From NCBI GenBank assembly GCA_022414725.1, contig CM039463.1, forward strand, positions 33,716,584 through 33,780,583: 64,000 nucleotides of DNA, read 5' to 3'. A program made the position numbers and the translations under genes. This DNA comes from Microglena sp. YARC. Lineage: Eukaryota > Chlorophyta > Chlorophyceae > Chlamydomonadales > Chlamydomonadaceae. The notes beneath the pieces are model-generated. The model did no database searches. It had not been told where the DNA came from and was given only the letters and a program-made list of their open reading frames with translations. Shown in pieces: positions 42,000 through 53,231 of this stretch (its first letter is position 1; every line of letters starts with the position of its first letter).

Positions 42000-44576
42000 T
42001 ATGGACAACACCGATAGCACACAGTGCTACTAGGCACCCACCACACCCTAGCGCACCACCAGCACCCACCATGGCACCACTACAACCACTACAACCACCA
42101 CGGCACGCAAAACCACTACAACCACCCATCACAACCACTTACACATCCAAAAAAAGCTATGGACAACACCGATAGGCACACCGTGCTAAAATCTATTCCC
42201 AGGAGGTAACCTTTTAAGGGCTGGGAGTATCCACTGCTGGTTTGTTCCACGCATCGCTCATTGAGCGACTTTGGTGCGACCCCAGTGCGACACGCTGCTA
42301 CTGAACCCCATTCACCCACCTGCTTACCTGTCAATCAGTTCAGTAAATAGTTATATATAGTTGGTTTTATTATAATATTGTATATATATTTTTAATTATT
42401 TATTCCTATAATTTATCGACGGGGGGGGGGGGGAAGGCCCAGAAAGACATGTTTTTTGACTGCATCATCAAACGGTGTCTGATTCAAGATGGAGTTGGAA
42501 TTGTATAAGTTTCAGGGGACAAGGACAAGGAAAATAAAGTTTTAAAGGAACACGTGTTTAACCCCCCTCCAACCCCCCCAACCCCCCACCCAAAACTGTC
42601 CTCCCCACCTACCCCCCCACCACTAAAACGGGGGTCATTTGAAGATCTTTTCATGCCCTATCCAAGTATGCTCTTACATATTTAAGGGGTTGCCCAAACG
42701 AGATTGTATACCAATTAAACGTTGGTCAAAAAAACGTTGGGACCTCTACTTTATTGGGGTAAAACAAGTTGTCATTGAATCCTGAGGATAAGCTCTATTT
42801 TAAGCGATGATGGAGGTACAGGAGCTTATTTCCTGCCCCCACCCCCCCCGCCCCCCCCCGCCTTGATACTTATAAATGCATTTTTGTATATTATTATTTT
42901 TATTATTATATTAATAATAATTCCTTATTATTATTATTATTTATTATTATTATTTATTGAAAAAAAACAATTATCAGTTATTATTATTATTATTGTTATT
43001 ATTATTATTTATTAACATAGCCCAGCGTAGTTATACATGGTTATTATTATTTATTTAGTCAGTTTTTCATTTCACCTGCTTCCTGCCAGTCATAGCAGCA
43101 TAGCGAGCCCCTTTCCCCTTTCTCCCTCCCTTTTCTTACTCCTCCTTCTCTCTCCTCCCCTTCTCTCCTTAAACTCCCTCATCTTCCACCCATTCACCGA
43201 ATTGACACCTGCTTTTCCTGCCAATCATTTCAGCACAGCGGAGCCCTTCCCTTTCTCCCTCCCTCCCTCCTCTCCTTCCTCCTCCTCCCACGTCAGCCAA
43301 TCACCCATTCACCCACCACTTTCTACCAATCATTTCAGCATATTGGAGCCCCTTCCCTTTCTGCGCCTCCCTCTCTTACTCTCACCTCCCTTCCTCCTCT
43401 CTCCTTTTTTCTCTCCTTCCCTCCCTCTCTAATCCACAAGCCATCACCCCATTCACCCACCTGCTTTCCTTTGCCCTTCCCCTTCTCTCTCCCTCTCTTA
43501 CTCCTTCCTCCATCCCAATAAAACCTATAAATCCTTCTCCTCTTCAGATTCCATTTCTCTCCTTCCCTTCCCTCATAGCGTGGAGCCTGAGGGAAAAAGG
43601 GGGAATTGGGTAGGGCAGGGATGTATAGGGTCGGGGGAGGTATTAGGTCCCTGGTTTCTCTCCGTCCTCCTCTAACCACAGGGTGACGACAGGGTGGCTC
43701 TTTCCCTCCTCCCCTCCCCTCCCTGGGTGAGGTATGTCCTGGCTTTTCTCTCCTTAGGGGCCTTCTCTCAACGGCCTTTGGTGCTTTCCCTCGTTGTGGA
43801 TGTTTGGGGAGGCATAACCAGGGTCTCTTTTGAGAGGGATGCGGCCGATTTGGGGGGTGATGTCTGGAAACAGCCATAACCCCACCCCACGCGGGTTTAC
43901 AGGGGTTGGCAGCCAGTCGTCTGGGGCTGGCTTCATGAAGGGGGGGTAAACTGATTGTCGGTGTGTAATGTGATCTAGAGTGGGGGTTTGTGTGTGAGTG
44001 TGTTTGGGGGGCAGACGGGACAGCAGTAGCGGAGCGAGCCCATGAAGGGGGGTATGATTGTATGGTGTGGTAGTGTAGGGTGGGGTGGTGGGTGGGGGTG
44101 TGCTGTGGTGGTTTGGGGGGGCACGGACTAACCAGAAGGAGAAGCCAGTGCCCCCCCTCTCCCTGCACACCTCTCCCTCTGTAATGCGTGTGTGTTGGGT
44201 GTGGGGTGTGGGGGTTTGTCGGGGTGTATGCAACGGAGCACAAGGGTGGCCTCCCTCAAAGAAGCGCCGCCCTCCCCCCTTCCTCCTGCGACGCGTACCT
44301 CTCTCCCTCCCTTGCCCCTCCAGCATGCCAACGCATCACCACTTAATCCACCGGGTGTAGTAGAGGAGCATCAGGAAAGGGAGACAGGGACCATAGTCAT
44401 TAACGGCATCAAACACAAGAAACAACACTATATAACAAAAACGACCTACCTGCTTCCTGGTCGCACACATCATTTCAGCGCATAGGTGCGGAAGCCCCCT
44501 TCCAGCAATCGTTTTAGGTAGCAGTCGAGTATTCCATGACTTCTGTCTGGTGTAGAAAGCTTAGAGCCCACTTCAC
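42000..44576. other. Low-complexity stretch
   Basis: CCACTACAACCACC repeats (42010-42140), a poly-G run (42421-42434), C-rich and ATT-rich tracts (42540-43030), C/T-rich TTCCCTCCCTCC sequence with three diverged ~115-bp repeats (43070-43450), and G/T-rich sequence (43980-44230). The long Pro/Arg-rich frames on the minus strand follow this composition, and no exon is supported. Confidence 0.6.
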
Positions 44577-44627
44577 CAAGCCGAGGTTAGACAAGGCCCC
44601 AAGGCTGACACCCAGCCCCGATACATC
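44577..44627 (-). other. Candidate exon (17 codons)
   Basis: After an acceptor CTCTATGCAG the minus strand reads DVSGLGVSLGALSNLGL, followed by GTGAAG. Phase 0 at both ends would suit a junction to exon 40408. It is too short to prove; a family C MITE begins 23 bases upstream. Confidence 0.3.
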
Positions 44628-44649
44628 CTGCATAGAGGAATGTGCGGAT

Positions 44650-44757
44650 CAGTGTTTTGTATTTCAGATTTCTGTACGCCAGTTTTTGAGCAGGTTCTTG
44701 GGGCTACTCCTCAAGCCTGATTTAGGATTGTTGTGTAGCCATTGCGATGGTGGATGT
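44650..44757 (+). mobile_element. Family C MITE
   Basis: CAGTGTTTTGTATTTCAGAT start and GATTTAGGATTGTTGTGTAG end; plus-strand copy of the elements at 4561-4648 and 5964-6046. Confidence 0.6.
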
Positions 44758-44999
44758 GAAGCAAGGAGCCAGGGGGGTTTGGGGGCAGTGGCGAAACCCA
44801 TGCGTCACCATGCAACGACGGAATTTGTTTTTGTGTTTGGGCTACGCATGGGATGGGGAAGCTTCTAGGTAGCTCCTTTTCCCCGTGCCTTGTATGGGCC
44901 AAACCGAAGCTAGCTCACCCACCGCATCTGAAAGCTGACATAACAGGTATTTCAATGCAGCTGTTATCCTTGGGCTTGACTCAGTGTCTAGCTAATGGA

Positions 45000-45913
45000 G
45001 CTGGGTGGAAGCTGCCATGCGTAGCGCAAAAAATAAACAGTGCCTCCCACCAACAGCATCCCTTCTCACCAGCTCGAATCACAACACACATCACAACTCG
45101 CAGCTGGAAAGCTTTGGGCTTGAACCAGTGCCTAGCTAATGGAGCTGGGTGGAAGCTGCCATACGTAGCGCAAAAAAGAAACAGTGCCTCCCACCATAAG
45201 CATCCCTTCTCACCAGCTCATAACACACACATTCCAATGCAGCTGAAAGCTTTGGGCTTGACCCCAGTATCTAGCTAATGAAGTTGGGTGGAAGCTGCCA
45301 CACGTAGCCCAAACAAGTTCTATACAGCGTCACCTGCGACGCTAAAAAATTGGCGGTCGGTGATCGCGAGGGAGTAACAGGGGGCAACGGAAGTGAGTTA
45401 GTTACGAGACCGTTGGCTGACGTGTCGGGCTTCAATTTTTGTTTTTTGTTTTTTCCCAGTCAGACGGACAAATGGGTAAACATGGGGGCTCCCGCCCCCC
45501 AGAAGGGGGGTTCCGCCAAAAATAAACAGTGTCTCCCACGCCGATCAGCATCCTTCTCACCAGCTCATCAACACTACACATTCCAATGCAGCTGAAAAGC
45601 TTTGGGCTTGACATCCAGTGTCTGCTAATGAGCTGACAGGAAGCTGCATACGTAGCGCAAAAAAGAGATAGGTAGTCTCCCACATGATCGAGGCTCATCA
45701 CACACACATAGGGCATACAAAACAACAATACACAAACATACACACACATACATACACGCGATATATGCAAAACACACCACATAACAACACACACAGATTC
45801 ACACTCCAATGCAGGTGAACGCTTTGCGGTTTTGACCCAGTGTCTGGCTAATGGAGCTGAACAGGAAGACTGCCATGGGGTAAGCACAGAATAAGAGATT
45901 CGTGGCAGCTCAC
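45000..45913 (-). repeat. Array of exon 46072 donor-edge copies plus family D pieces
   Basis: Three or four diverged units each combine CACCAGCTCATAACACAC-type sequence (reverse of the exon end GATGAGCTGG) with the right end of a family D repeat (TAATGGAGCTGGGTGGAAGC, TGCCATACGTAGCGCAAAAA). Read on the minus strand they follow the donor at 45913 and look like amplified exon-edge-plus-MITE units. A family F copy (45318-45522, reversed) interrupts the array. Confidence 0.55.
45318..45522 (-). repeat. Family F interspersed repeat, copy 4 (reversed)
   Basis: GCGTCACCTGCGACGCT at one end, GAGACCGTTGGCTGACGTGT core and CCAGAAGGGGGGTTCCGCCA at the other. Confidence 0.75.
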
Positions 45914-46489
45914 CGCATGATGTTGGCCAGCTCATCACACGACAACACGGATACATACCATTTGAAGTAGGCAAAACATACAGTCACGGTGAGCGAGTGC
46001 AACGCGGGACCCACCAAAGATGGATGAATCCGCAAAAAAAAGCCTCTTGAAGGCAACCACCCCACCGATATCCTGCCAGTAGCGCGAAAAAAGAAATCCC
46101 AGCTCAACCGAATGATACAGGATTTGTTGTTGTGGTGGTGGTGTGTGTATGTGAAGTGTGTATGTGTGTGTATGTGAGTGTTGTGTGTGGTGTATGATGG
46201 AGCTGCGTGCGTGTGTGTGTGTGGTGGCGTGTGTGGGTGTGTGTGGGTGTGTGTGGGTGGGTGGGGGGGTGGGGTATGTGTGTGTATGTGACCTTGTTTT
46301 TAACCCAATCACCAGCACTCAAGCACCAGCGCAACAAGAACAAGATAAGCTTGTACTGCAGCTTATGATCCAGATTTGGGTCCCTTCTCATGCATCCTCC
46401 TCCTAGGCTTCGACAGAGACTTGTGCTGCGTCGTAGATGGTTCTTCCGCCATTTCTTTGCCGCATTCGCAGCTATTCCCCTGTCCTCGA
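45914..46489 (-). CDS. Unidentified gene, two adjoining exons
   Basis: The first exon, 46489-46293 (acceptor TTTTTCCAG, 2 bases + 65 codons, exit phase 0), reads EDRGIAANAAKKWRKNHLRR, then STSLCRSLGGGCMRRDPNLD, HKLQYKLILFLLRWCLSAGD and WVKNK, with GTCACA following. The second, 46072-45914 (entry phase 0), begins DIGGVVAFKRLF. In the other frame it continues RIHPSLVGPALHSLTVTVC, FAYFKWYVSVLSCDELANIM and R/GTGAGC. The two frames join if the eight-T run (complement of 46034-46041) has seven, so I infer a homopolymer error or a frameshift mutation. No family recognised; helical, mixed hydrophobic. It could be the 5' part of the gene at 35284-40408, but the linking exons were not found. The acceptor edge of exon 46489 is repeated at 46570-47340. 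Confidence 0.55.
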
Positions 46490-46569
46490 CTGGAAAAAGT
46501 GTTTGGGTTGGTCAAAACGACCCCTTTATTGAACCGTTTTGGGGTTACAAATGATCCCTTGTGATATAT

Positions 46570-47340
46570 AATATTTATCAATTTTTGTTTGTTACTTTCT
46601 TGGCGATTGCTCATTTATTCATTCACTCATTTTTCTTGCATGTCTTAGCACATTGCAGCAGCCCCTGTCCTTATAGCAATTCAGGTGACGAACTGGACAA
46701 AACCGTTTCCGCAGAGAAACTCTACTTCGTACCCTCTTCGAAAATTTGGCCTGGAAATCCGAGAATTCTCGACCCAATTTGGGCCTGAATTTTCGACTAG
46801 AGTACGAACGTTGTCCAGTTCATCCCCTGAATTTGCTTATAAGGAAACAAGTGCTTGGTTTGTTCAGAGACAGTTCATTTACCTCTTTTGGCGGTTTGCA
46901 ATAGCCATTATAATATATATGTTATCAAGTTTATTTGTTACTTCCTGTAATTGCTCAAAGTAATTACATTCACTCATTTTCGTTTGCCATGTCTTCGCCA
47001 TGCTGCCAGCAGCCCTGTCCTCAAGGAAAAAGTTGTTTGGGCGTGGTCAGAGTCAGTCAGTTTACCTGTTTTGGGTTGTAATGAAGCCCATGTATATATT
47101 TTATCAATTTATTTGTTACTTCTTGTATTTGCTCATATATTCATTCACTCATTTCCGTTGCATGTCTTCGCCATTGCTGCAGCAGCTCTTGCCCTCAGGG
47201 AAAAGTGTTCGGTCGATCAGAGACAGTCATTGACCTGTTTTGGGTTGCAAATGAGCCCATGTATATATATTTTCAATTTATTTGTTACTTCTTGTAATTG
47301 CTCATTTATTCATTCACTCATTTTCTTCGCCATGTCTTAG
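46570..47340 (-). repeat. Tandem copies of the exon 46489 acceptor edge
   Basis: About four ~150-200-bp units contain, on the minus strand, GAGGACAGGGCTGCTGGCAG- or GAGGGCAAGAGCTGCTGCAG-type matches to the exon start, followed by ATGGCGAAGACATG. Between them are AAATGAGTGAATGAATAAAT and ATAAATTGATAAAATATATA filler. Confidence 0.65.
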
Positions 47341-47766
47341 CCCACAGTTGGCAGCGGCCCTTCCTAATAGCAATTCGGGATGAAACGAAAGCAAACCGTT
47401 TTCGCGAGAACTCCTACTCTCGTACTTCTTCGAGAATTTAGCCTGGAAATCCGAGAATTCTCGACAATTTGGGCTGGAATTCTCGAGGCGATTCTCGACG
47501 AATTACGACCGTTTCCAGCTCATTCCCTGAATTGTTACAGGAACAAGTGGCTTGTTGTTCAGAGACAATTCATATAACCTTTTGGGGTTCAATAGATAAG
47601 GAGATCTCAACGCCATATAAAAATACTCGCAGTATATATTATATAATTTGTTATCCACCAAATGTGTTATAGTTACTACTAACTCAGCCACCCTCCCCTG
47701 TAATTGGTTAATAACCTAGTATTCATTCGACTTCTAGGGGTTCTGTTTTCTGATTTAGCCATGTGT

Positions 47767-48766
47767 NNNNNNNNNNNNNNNNNNNNNNNNNNNNNNNNNN
47801 NNNNNNNNNNNNNNNNNNNNNNNNNNNNNNNNNNNNNNNNNNNNNNNNNNNNNNNNNNNNNNNNNNNNNNNNNNNNNNNNNNNNNNNNNNNNNNNNNNNN
47901 NNNNNNNNNNNNNNNNNNNNNNNNNNNNNNNNNNNNNNNNNNNNNNNNNNNNNNNNNNNNNNNNNNNNNNNNNNNNNNNNNNNNNNNNNNNNNNNNNNNN
48001 NNNNNNNNNNNNNNNNNNNNNNNNNNNNNNNNNNNNNNNNNNNNNNNNNNNNNNNNNNNNNNNNNNNNNNNNNNNNNNNNNNNNNNNNNNNNNNNNNNNN
48101 NNNNNNNNNNNNNNNNNNNNNNNNNNNNNNNNNNNNNNNNNNNNNNNNNNNNNNNNNNNNNNNNNNNNNNNNNNNNNNNNNNNNNNNNNNNNNNNNNNNN
48201 NNNNNNNNNNNNNNNNNNNNNNNNNNNNNNNNNNNNNNNNNNNNNNNNNNNNNNNNNNNNNNNNNNNNNNNNNNNNNNNNNNNNNNNNNNNNNNNNNNNN
48301 NNNNNNNNNNNNNNNNNNNNNNNNNNNNNNNNNNNNNNNNNNNNNNNNNNNNNNNNNNNNNNNNNNNNNNNNNNNNNNNNNNNNNNNNNNNNNNNNNNNN
48401 NNNNNNNNNNNNNNNNNNNNNNNNNNNNNNNNNNNNNNNNNNNNNNNNNNNNNNNNNNNNNNNNNNNNNNNNNNNNNNNNNNNNNNNNNNNNNNNNNNNN
48501 NNNNNNNNNNNNNNNNNNNNNNNNNNNNNNNNNNNNNNNNNNNNNNNNNNNNNNNNNNNNNNNNNNNNNNNNNNNNNNNNNNNNNNNNNNNNNNNNNNNN
48601 NNNNNNNNNNNNNNNNNNNNNNNNNNNNNNNNNNNNNNNNNNNNNNNNNNNNNNNNNNNNNNNNNNNNNNNNNNNNNNNNNNNNNNNNNNNNNNNNNNNN
48701 NNNNNNNNNNNNNNNNNNNNNNNNNNNNNNNNNNNNNNNNNNNNNNNNNNNNNNNNNNNNNNNNNN
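47767..48766. other. Assembly gap (1000 N)
   Basis: Exactly 1000 undetermined bases, probably a scaffold gap whose true length is not known. Open frames crossing it are meaningless. Confidence 0.99.
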
Positions 48767-49496
48767 CCCCCCCCACCTGGCCCCCAGGCCCGGAAAAAAA
48801 AGGGAAGGCGCACTCTTTTGACCCTTTTTTTTTGGGGGGAAAAAACTTCCCCCCAGCCCGGATTTTTTTGGGGCCATCCCTAAAAGGTTTTTTTTAATTT
48901 TTGTTTCAAAGAATTTTCCCCCTTTTTGGCCTTGAAAACTTTCAGTTTGTCCCTGCCTTTGGTTTGCCCGATGCAACAAATACAAAAAAAATTGGAAGCC
49001 AAAAGCACCTTTTTTATTAAAAAATCTCAATTTCTTTTTTTTTTTTTTACAAATCAAAGAAAAAACAGGCAAACGGTCCAGTTTTTGTTTTTGGAAAAAC
49101 ACGCGGGGAAAAACTGAAATGTCCTTTCCGAAGCACTCCTCCTGTCCAAACTGTTTATGCTCGATGCGGCCCTTTGAGCCCCCAGCAAACAGAGGCAAGA
49201 GCAAGCAGATGGTAATCTGGACAAAATGGCGCTGAGGCCAGCACAGGGAAGGGCAAGAGCAAGCCAGGATGGGTAATCTGATTGGCCCTGAAAGGCCAGC
49301 ACAGAGGCAAAGAGCAAGCAGAATGCCGTAGATGCCTGAAGCAGCACAAGAGGCAAGAAGCAAGCAGAATGGTAATCTGACATGGGCTGAGCAGCACAGA
49401 GGGCAAGAAGCAAGCCAGATGGTAAATCTGAAAATGGCCTGAAGCCAGCAACAGAAGGGCCAAGCAGCAAGCCAGATTGGTACATTCTTGACGAAA
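48767..49496. other. Low-quality sequence right of the gap
   Basis: Dense homopolymer runs (A8, T9, C9) at 48767-49110 look like the tail of poor reads. From 49170 to 49470 a ~55-bp unit (GCCAGCACAGAGGCAAGAGC, AAGCAGATGGTAATCTGA) is repeated about six times with scattered single-base insertions and deletions. Confidence 0.7.
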
Positions 49497-49580
49497 TCCT
49501 CGACCGCACCCCCTTTGCTGCCCGAAGGTCCATCCCCTAAGTTGGTGGGTCCCGCGAACCATCAAGTGGAATTCTTCCAT
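49497..49580 (+). pseudogene. Degraded copy of bestrophin exon 1 end
   Basis: CGCACCCCCTTTGCTGCCCG, GGTCCATCCCCTAA and CAAGTGGAATTCTTCCATTT line up with 54311-54386 in exon 1 of the bestrophin gene (CGCACCCCTTCGCTGCTGAG, GGTCCATCCCTCAG, CAAGTGGAATTCTCCCATCG), with a stop and indels. It could be a tandem or segmental fragment, or part of a paralogue lost in the gap. Confidence 0.6.
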
Positions 49581-50937
49581 TTGGAGGTGGCGATATATTC
49601 ATATGGCTTGGCATGGGCGCTCGAATAAATAGCTTTTTAAGTTCTTCACGGAATAATGCGACGCATGATGCAATGGCACGGTCTAAAATGGAACAGGAGG
49701 GGCCGCCAATACCGCAGCCAGCGGGCTCAAAGCGAGCTTGGCAGAAAGCCAAGGAAGAACAGGGAAATAGCCAACAGCGTTGATAACGTGATGCGCGCTG
49801 CCGAATCCCGAGGAGCCTACGTCGTGCCTGGAATGTCGGCAAGGAGTCATGAAAAACGAGCTAACCCGCTGGTGCCTGAGGAGGGAACAACGAAGCTGCT
49901 AACCAATCAGGCGCGAAGACTTAATGGCTGCCCAGCCTGAGGAGTTATGCAGGATCATAATCAAGCCAGTGAACTTCAGATTCGTGATTGCTTTTTTTCT
50001 CCGTATGGGGTTGCCAACCACTGCATAAACTCACGCAATGTGGGCGCAAATTTTGGCATGCAAATTCGAATCACATTGTAGTGATTGGCATCCAGTTGCG
50101 ATTAATTACCTTAAGTTCCAGATCCGCCCCATGGCATTCCGTCCCCCTGGACCTCTCGCGCTTCGCACGCTTCATGCATCTTTGCAAGCCTCTTTCGTTG
50201 TATAGAATAGTCGAAGTACGTTGCTCGCGTTTTTGCTGTTCTGAGTTTTTGACCGAGTATGACCGGGGGCACAGGTAACGAAAGACGAAGCGTGCAAAGG
50301 TTTGTAGCATTGCAATTTGCACTGGTCCGGTGTTCTTGAGGCGATCGGAATCTGAGGTTCACAATGGTTGGTAGGCTTTCGAAGCACAGCGGGTCCGTCT
50401 TTGCACGATTTGAAGGTCACAAGGGTTTGTAAAGTGAAGGGTACGAGGTTAGGGAGAAGAAGATTGTGTGTGCGTGGTTGGTGGGTTGGGGGAAGGGAGG
50501 GTTGGTGGGGTTCAGGTGAGAGAAAAGAGATGGCGTGTGGATGGGGTGGGGTGAGGGTAGGGAGAGGTCAGAATGGGGGGGAGGGGGGGGATGGTTAATG
50601 TGGTGTATGGACAGGGTGGGAGGCCACAACCTGAAGCAAGAGGGGAATAGGTAGGGAGAAGAGGTGTGCGTGGGTGGGGGGTTTTGGGGGGAGAGCCAGG
50701 GGAGCGTCCAGCAAGGGCTGAGATGCTGATTTTTCTTGGACTGTTGTGTAGGAAGCAGGGGGGGCATACAGGGGCGTTACCCGTTTATGTAACCCAGACC
50801 AGACTAGGACTATGGCCTGGGTGGGGGTGTGGCACCGGCCACACGGGCTACCGTCCTAGTACAGACATACATACATACATATATACCTAGCCTACTACCT
50901 ACATACAAACATACGTAATAATGAGGGGCACTTTTAC
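49581..50937. other. Region between the gap and the O-methyltransferase exon
   Basis: A plus-strand frame at 49593-49781 (IFIWLGMGARINSF..., ending GNSQQR and TGA) and shadow frames have no recognised family. 50450-50700 is G-rich and low in complexity. The remaining exons of the O-methyltransferase should lie here or in the gap, but none was identified. Confidence 0.4.
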
Positions 50938-51102
50938 CATTGCGACAGCAAGCGAAGAGTACCCAGTGAAGACACCGACTTCAATAGCTCTCTTGACACC
51001 TAAAAGCTCAACCATCAGCGCAAAGAATTGGCCCTGGTCAGGGGTGATTTGCATATGAGAGCCCATCAGCGATGCCGTCTCGTCCTTCAGGTCCTTTAAG
51101 AT
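50938..51102 (-). CDS. O-methyltransferase family 3 (CCoAOMT-like), one internal exon
   Basis: A minus-strand exon after acceptor TTTTGCTGTTCAG, ending GCAATG/GTAAAAG; 55 codons, phase 0 at both ends. It reads ILKDLKDETASLMGSHMQIT, then PDQGQFFALMVELLGVKRAI and EVGVFTGYSSLAVAM. MQITPDQGQF and EVGVFTGYSSLA are the hallmark start and the SAM-binding motif I of cation-dependent O-methyltransferases (PF01596: caffeoyl-CoA type and bacterial or plastid relatives), which methylate catechol-like hydroxyls. The upstream and downstream exons were not found. The exon has no stop and good splice sites, so it is probably part of a live gene. Confidence 0.82.
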
Positions 51103-51607
51103 CTGAACAGCAAAATGATTCCAAATGTTGCTTCAGGAACAGCTCACACGACTGTGTGTTTGCACAAACTTCGGAGGTTGTATGTGTATGTATGTATGTA
51201 TGTATGTATGTATGTATGTATGTATGTATGTATGTTACAGTCCAAGGGTAGCCCAAATAGGCTGAAGGGACTTGCCCAACCGTGATAGGAAGGGCTTAAC
51301 AAGAAAAAACATTGATGAACTGAACCCCAAACAATATTTTACCGACGGGGACCATGAGTTCGTGAGGAGGTTGAGGCATTGGACATCATCCTGTCAATGG
51401 CAACCTTGGTTTAAGATGTAGTCAGTAAATGGTGACCTCGTGAATGGATGAGGTGATTTTGAATCGATGATATCACACATGTACCGCTATGGGGCTATTC
51501 AGTAGAAACATCCAGCCATACATTAGTCACGTACTCTCCCCCAAACCAATCCAAACACCATGTACCGCAGGGCAACACCATGTACGCAGGGAACACCATG
51601 TACGCAG

Positions 51608-51780
51608 GGAACGGCAGCTAATATTAGCGTTTCAAAAACTAATATTAACTACTATTATTATAGTGTTGCAATAATATTAGTTTTTCAAATCAATTCGAAA
51701 TTCTGGTGAAACGGCTCGCCCGACTAAATATTATATAATGTTTATATAATATAATTTTTTCGCTAATATTATATAAACAA
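51608..51780 (+). mobile_element. Family I A/T-rich MITE, copy 2
   Basis: GGGAACGGCAGCTAATATTA start and GAAATTCTGGTGAAACGGCT, then ATATTATATAATG-type sequence; reversed counterpart at 16265-16436. Confidence 0.7.
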
Positions 51781-52059
51781 TAGCCGGTTGGGCAAGGCTT
51801 CCCTTAAGCCTATTTGGCCTACCCCTGGACTGTAACATACATGCATACATACATAGCCGACCCCTACATATACGGCTACTCTTTGCTTCGTCGTATCCAC
51901 ACCTGTGGCTCTCTTGTATGTTGCATCAAGTATGAGTACAGCTCAGGATTCATATTCATCACCACTGGAACCTTATTTGAAAAAATGGGTGCCAGTCCTG
52001 AACCAAGCCTGCATTCAAGGACACTTGTGGTTAGTCACAGGACACCAATATAATTCATC

Positions 52060-52560
52060 ATTGATCAAATGGGTGCCAATCCTAAACCCTTAACCCTGCA
52101 CTGAAGGTCACTTGTGGTTAGTCACAGGACACCAATATAATTCATCATTGATCAAATGGGTGCCAATCCTAAACCCTAAACCCTGCACTGAAGGTCACTT
52201 GTGGTTAGTCACAGGACACCAATATAATTCATCATTGATCAAATGGGTGCCAATCCTAAACCCTTAACCCTGCACTGAAGTTCACTTGTGGTTAGTCACA
52301 GGACACCAATATAATTCATCATTGATCAAATGGGTGCCAATCCTAAACCCTAAACCCTGCACTGAAGGTCACTTGTGGTTAGTCACAGGACACCAATATA
52401 ATTCATCATTGATCAAATGGGTGCCAATCCTAAACCCTTAACCCTGCACTGAAGGTCACTTGTGGTTAGTCACAGGACACCAATATAATTCATCATTGAT
52501 CAAATGGGTGCCAATCCTAAACCCTAAACCCTGCACTCAAGGACACTTGTGGTACGTAAC
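52060..52560 (+). repeat. 87-bp tandem array with CCCTAAA motifs
   Basis: Six units of GCACTGAAGGTCACTTGTGG, TTAGTCACAGGACACCAATA, TAATTCATCATTGATCAAAT, GGGTGCCAATCCTAAACCCT. At alternate unit borders CCTAAACCCTAAACCCTG gives two plant-type telomere repeats. Confidence 0.93.
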
Positions 52561-52689
52561 AGGACACAAATGTAATTCATGAAAACATGCCAAGGACAAA
52601 AAATGTCATTCCTTTGCCCCTTGCACCCCTCTTAATACACACAAATCTATCTGTTGAGATAGGTTTGTGTGTATTAAAACACCACCCGT

Positions 52690-53110
52690 CCGCATGTGTC
52701 ACAAATCACAAATGTCATACCTGTCCGCATAAGTCACAAATCACACACGTCACACCCATCCACATGTGTCACAAATCGCACCCGTCACACCTGTCCACAT
52801 GTGTCACAAATCACACACGTCACACACATCCACATGTGTCACAAATCGCACCCGTCACACCTGTCCACATGTATGACAAATCACGCACGTACCACACATC
52901 CACATGTGTCATAAATCACACCCGTCACACCTGTCCACATGGATGACAAATCACGCACGTACCACACATCCACATGTGTCACAAATCACACCCGTCACAC
53001 CTGTCCACATGTATGACAAATCACGCACGTACCACACATCCACATGTGTCACAAATCACACCCGTCACACCTGTCCACATGAATCACAAATCACGCACGT
53101 ACCACACATC
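52690..53110 (+). repeat. ~35-bp tandem array
   Basis: About a dozen units of CACATGTGTCACAAATCACA and CCCGTCACACCTGTC, with alternation between CCCGTCACAC and GCACGTACCACACA forms (a 70-bp higher-order period). Confidence 0.93.
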
Positions 53111-53231
53111 GAACACCACCCAACAGCCTGATTCCCACAGCTTCATTCTCCACACACACAATCCTACTTTGACCCGTCCAAACAATAATCACAACAGGGA
53201 AAACAAGTATAATTAACCATAGGACCTTCAG

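Larger units (their letters stand above)
51103..53231. other. Repeat-rich stretch
   Basis: Contains a TATG microsatellite and reversed family E repeat (51180-51365), a family I MITE (51608-51780), a CATA-flanked family E end (51785-51850), an 87-bp array (52060-52560) and a 35-bp array (52690-53110). An exon-like segment at about 51858-52011 shares its last 40 bases with the 87-bp array but was not confirmed. Confidence 0.55.

Noticed and set aside
43335..44326. 302- and 190-codon minus-strand frames
   Set aside because: Pro/His/Arg-rich translation of C/T- and G/T-rich low-complexity DNA; no splice or family support.
47679..49363. Long open frames of 352-546 codons
   Set aside because: They run through the 1000-N gap and are almost all X.
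51858..52011. Possible plus-strand exon (VALLYVASSMSTAQDSYSS...)
   Set aside because: Open in two frames, ends in the 87-bp array, and the expected donor reads GGACAC rather than GT in the first copy; no partner exon.
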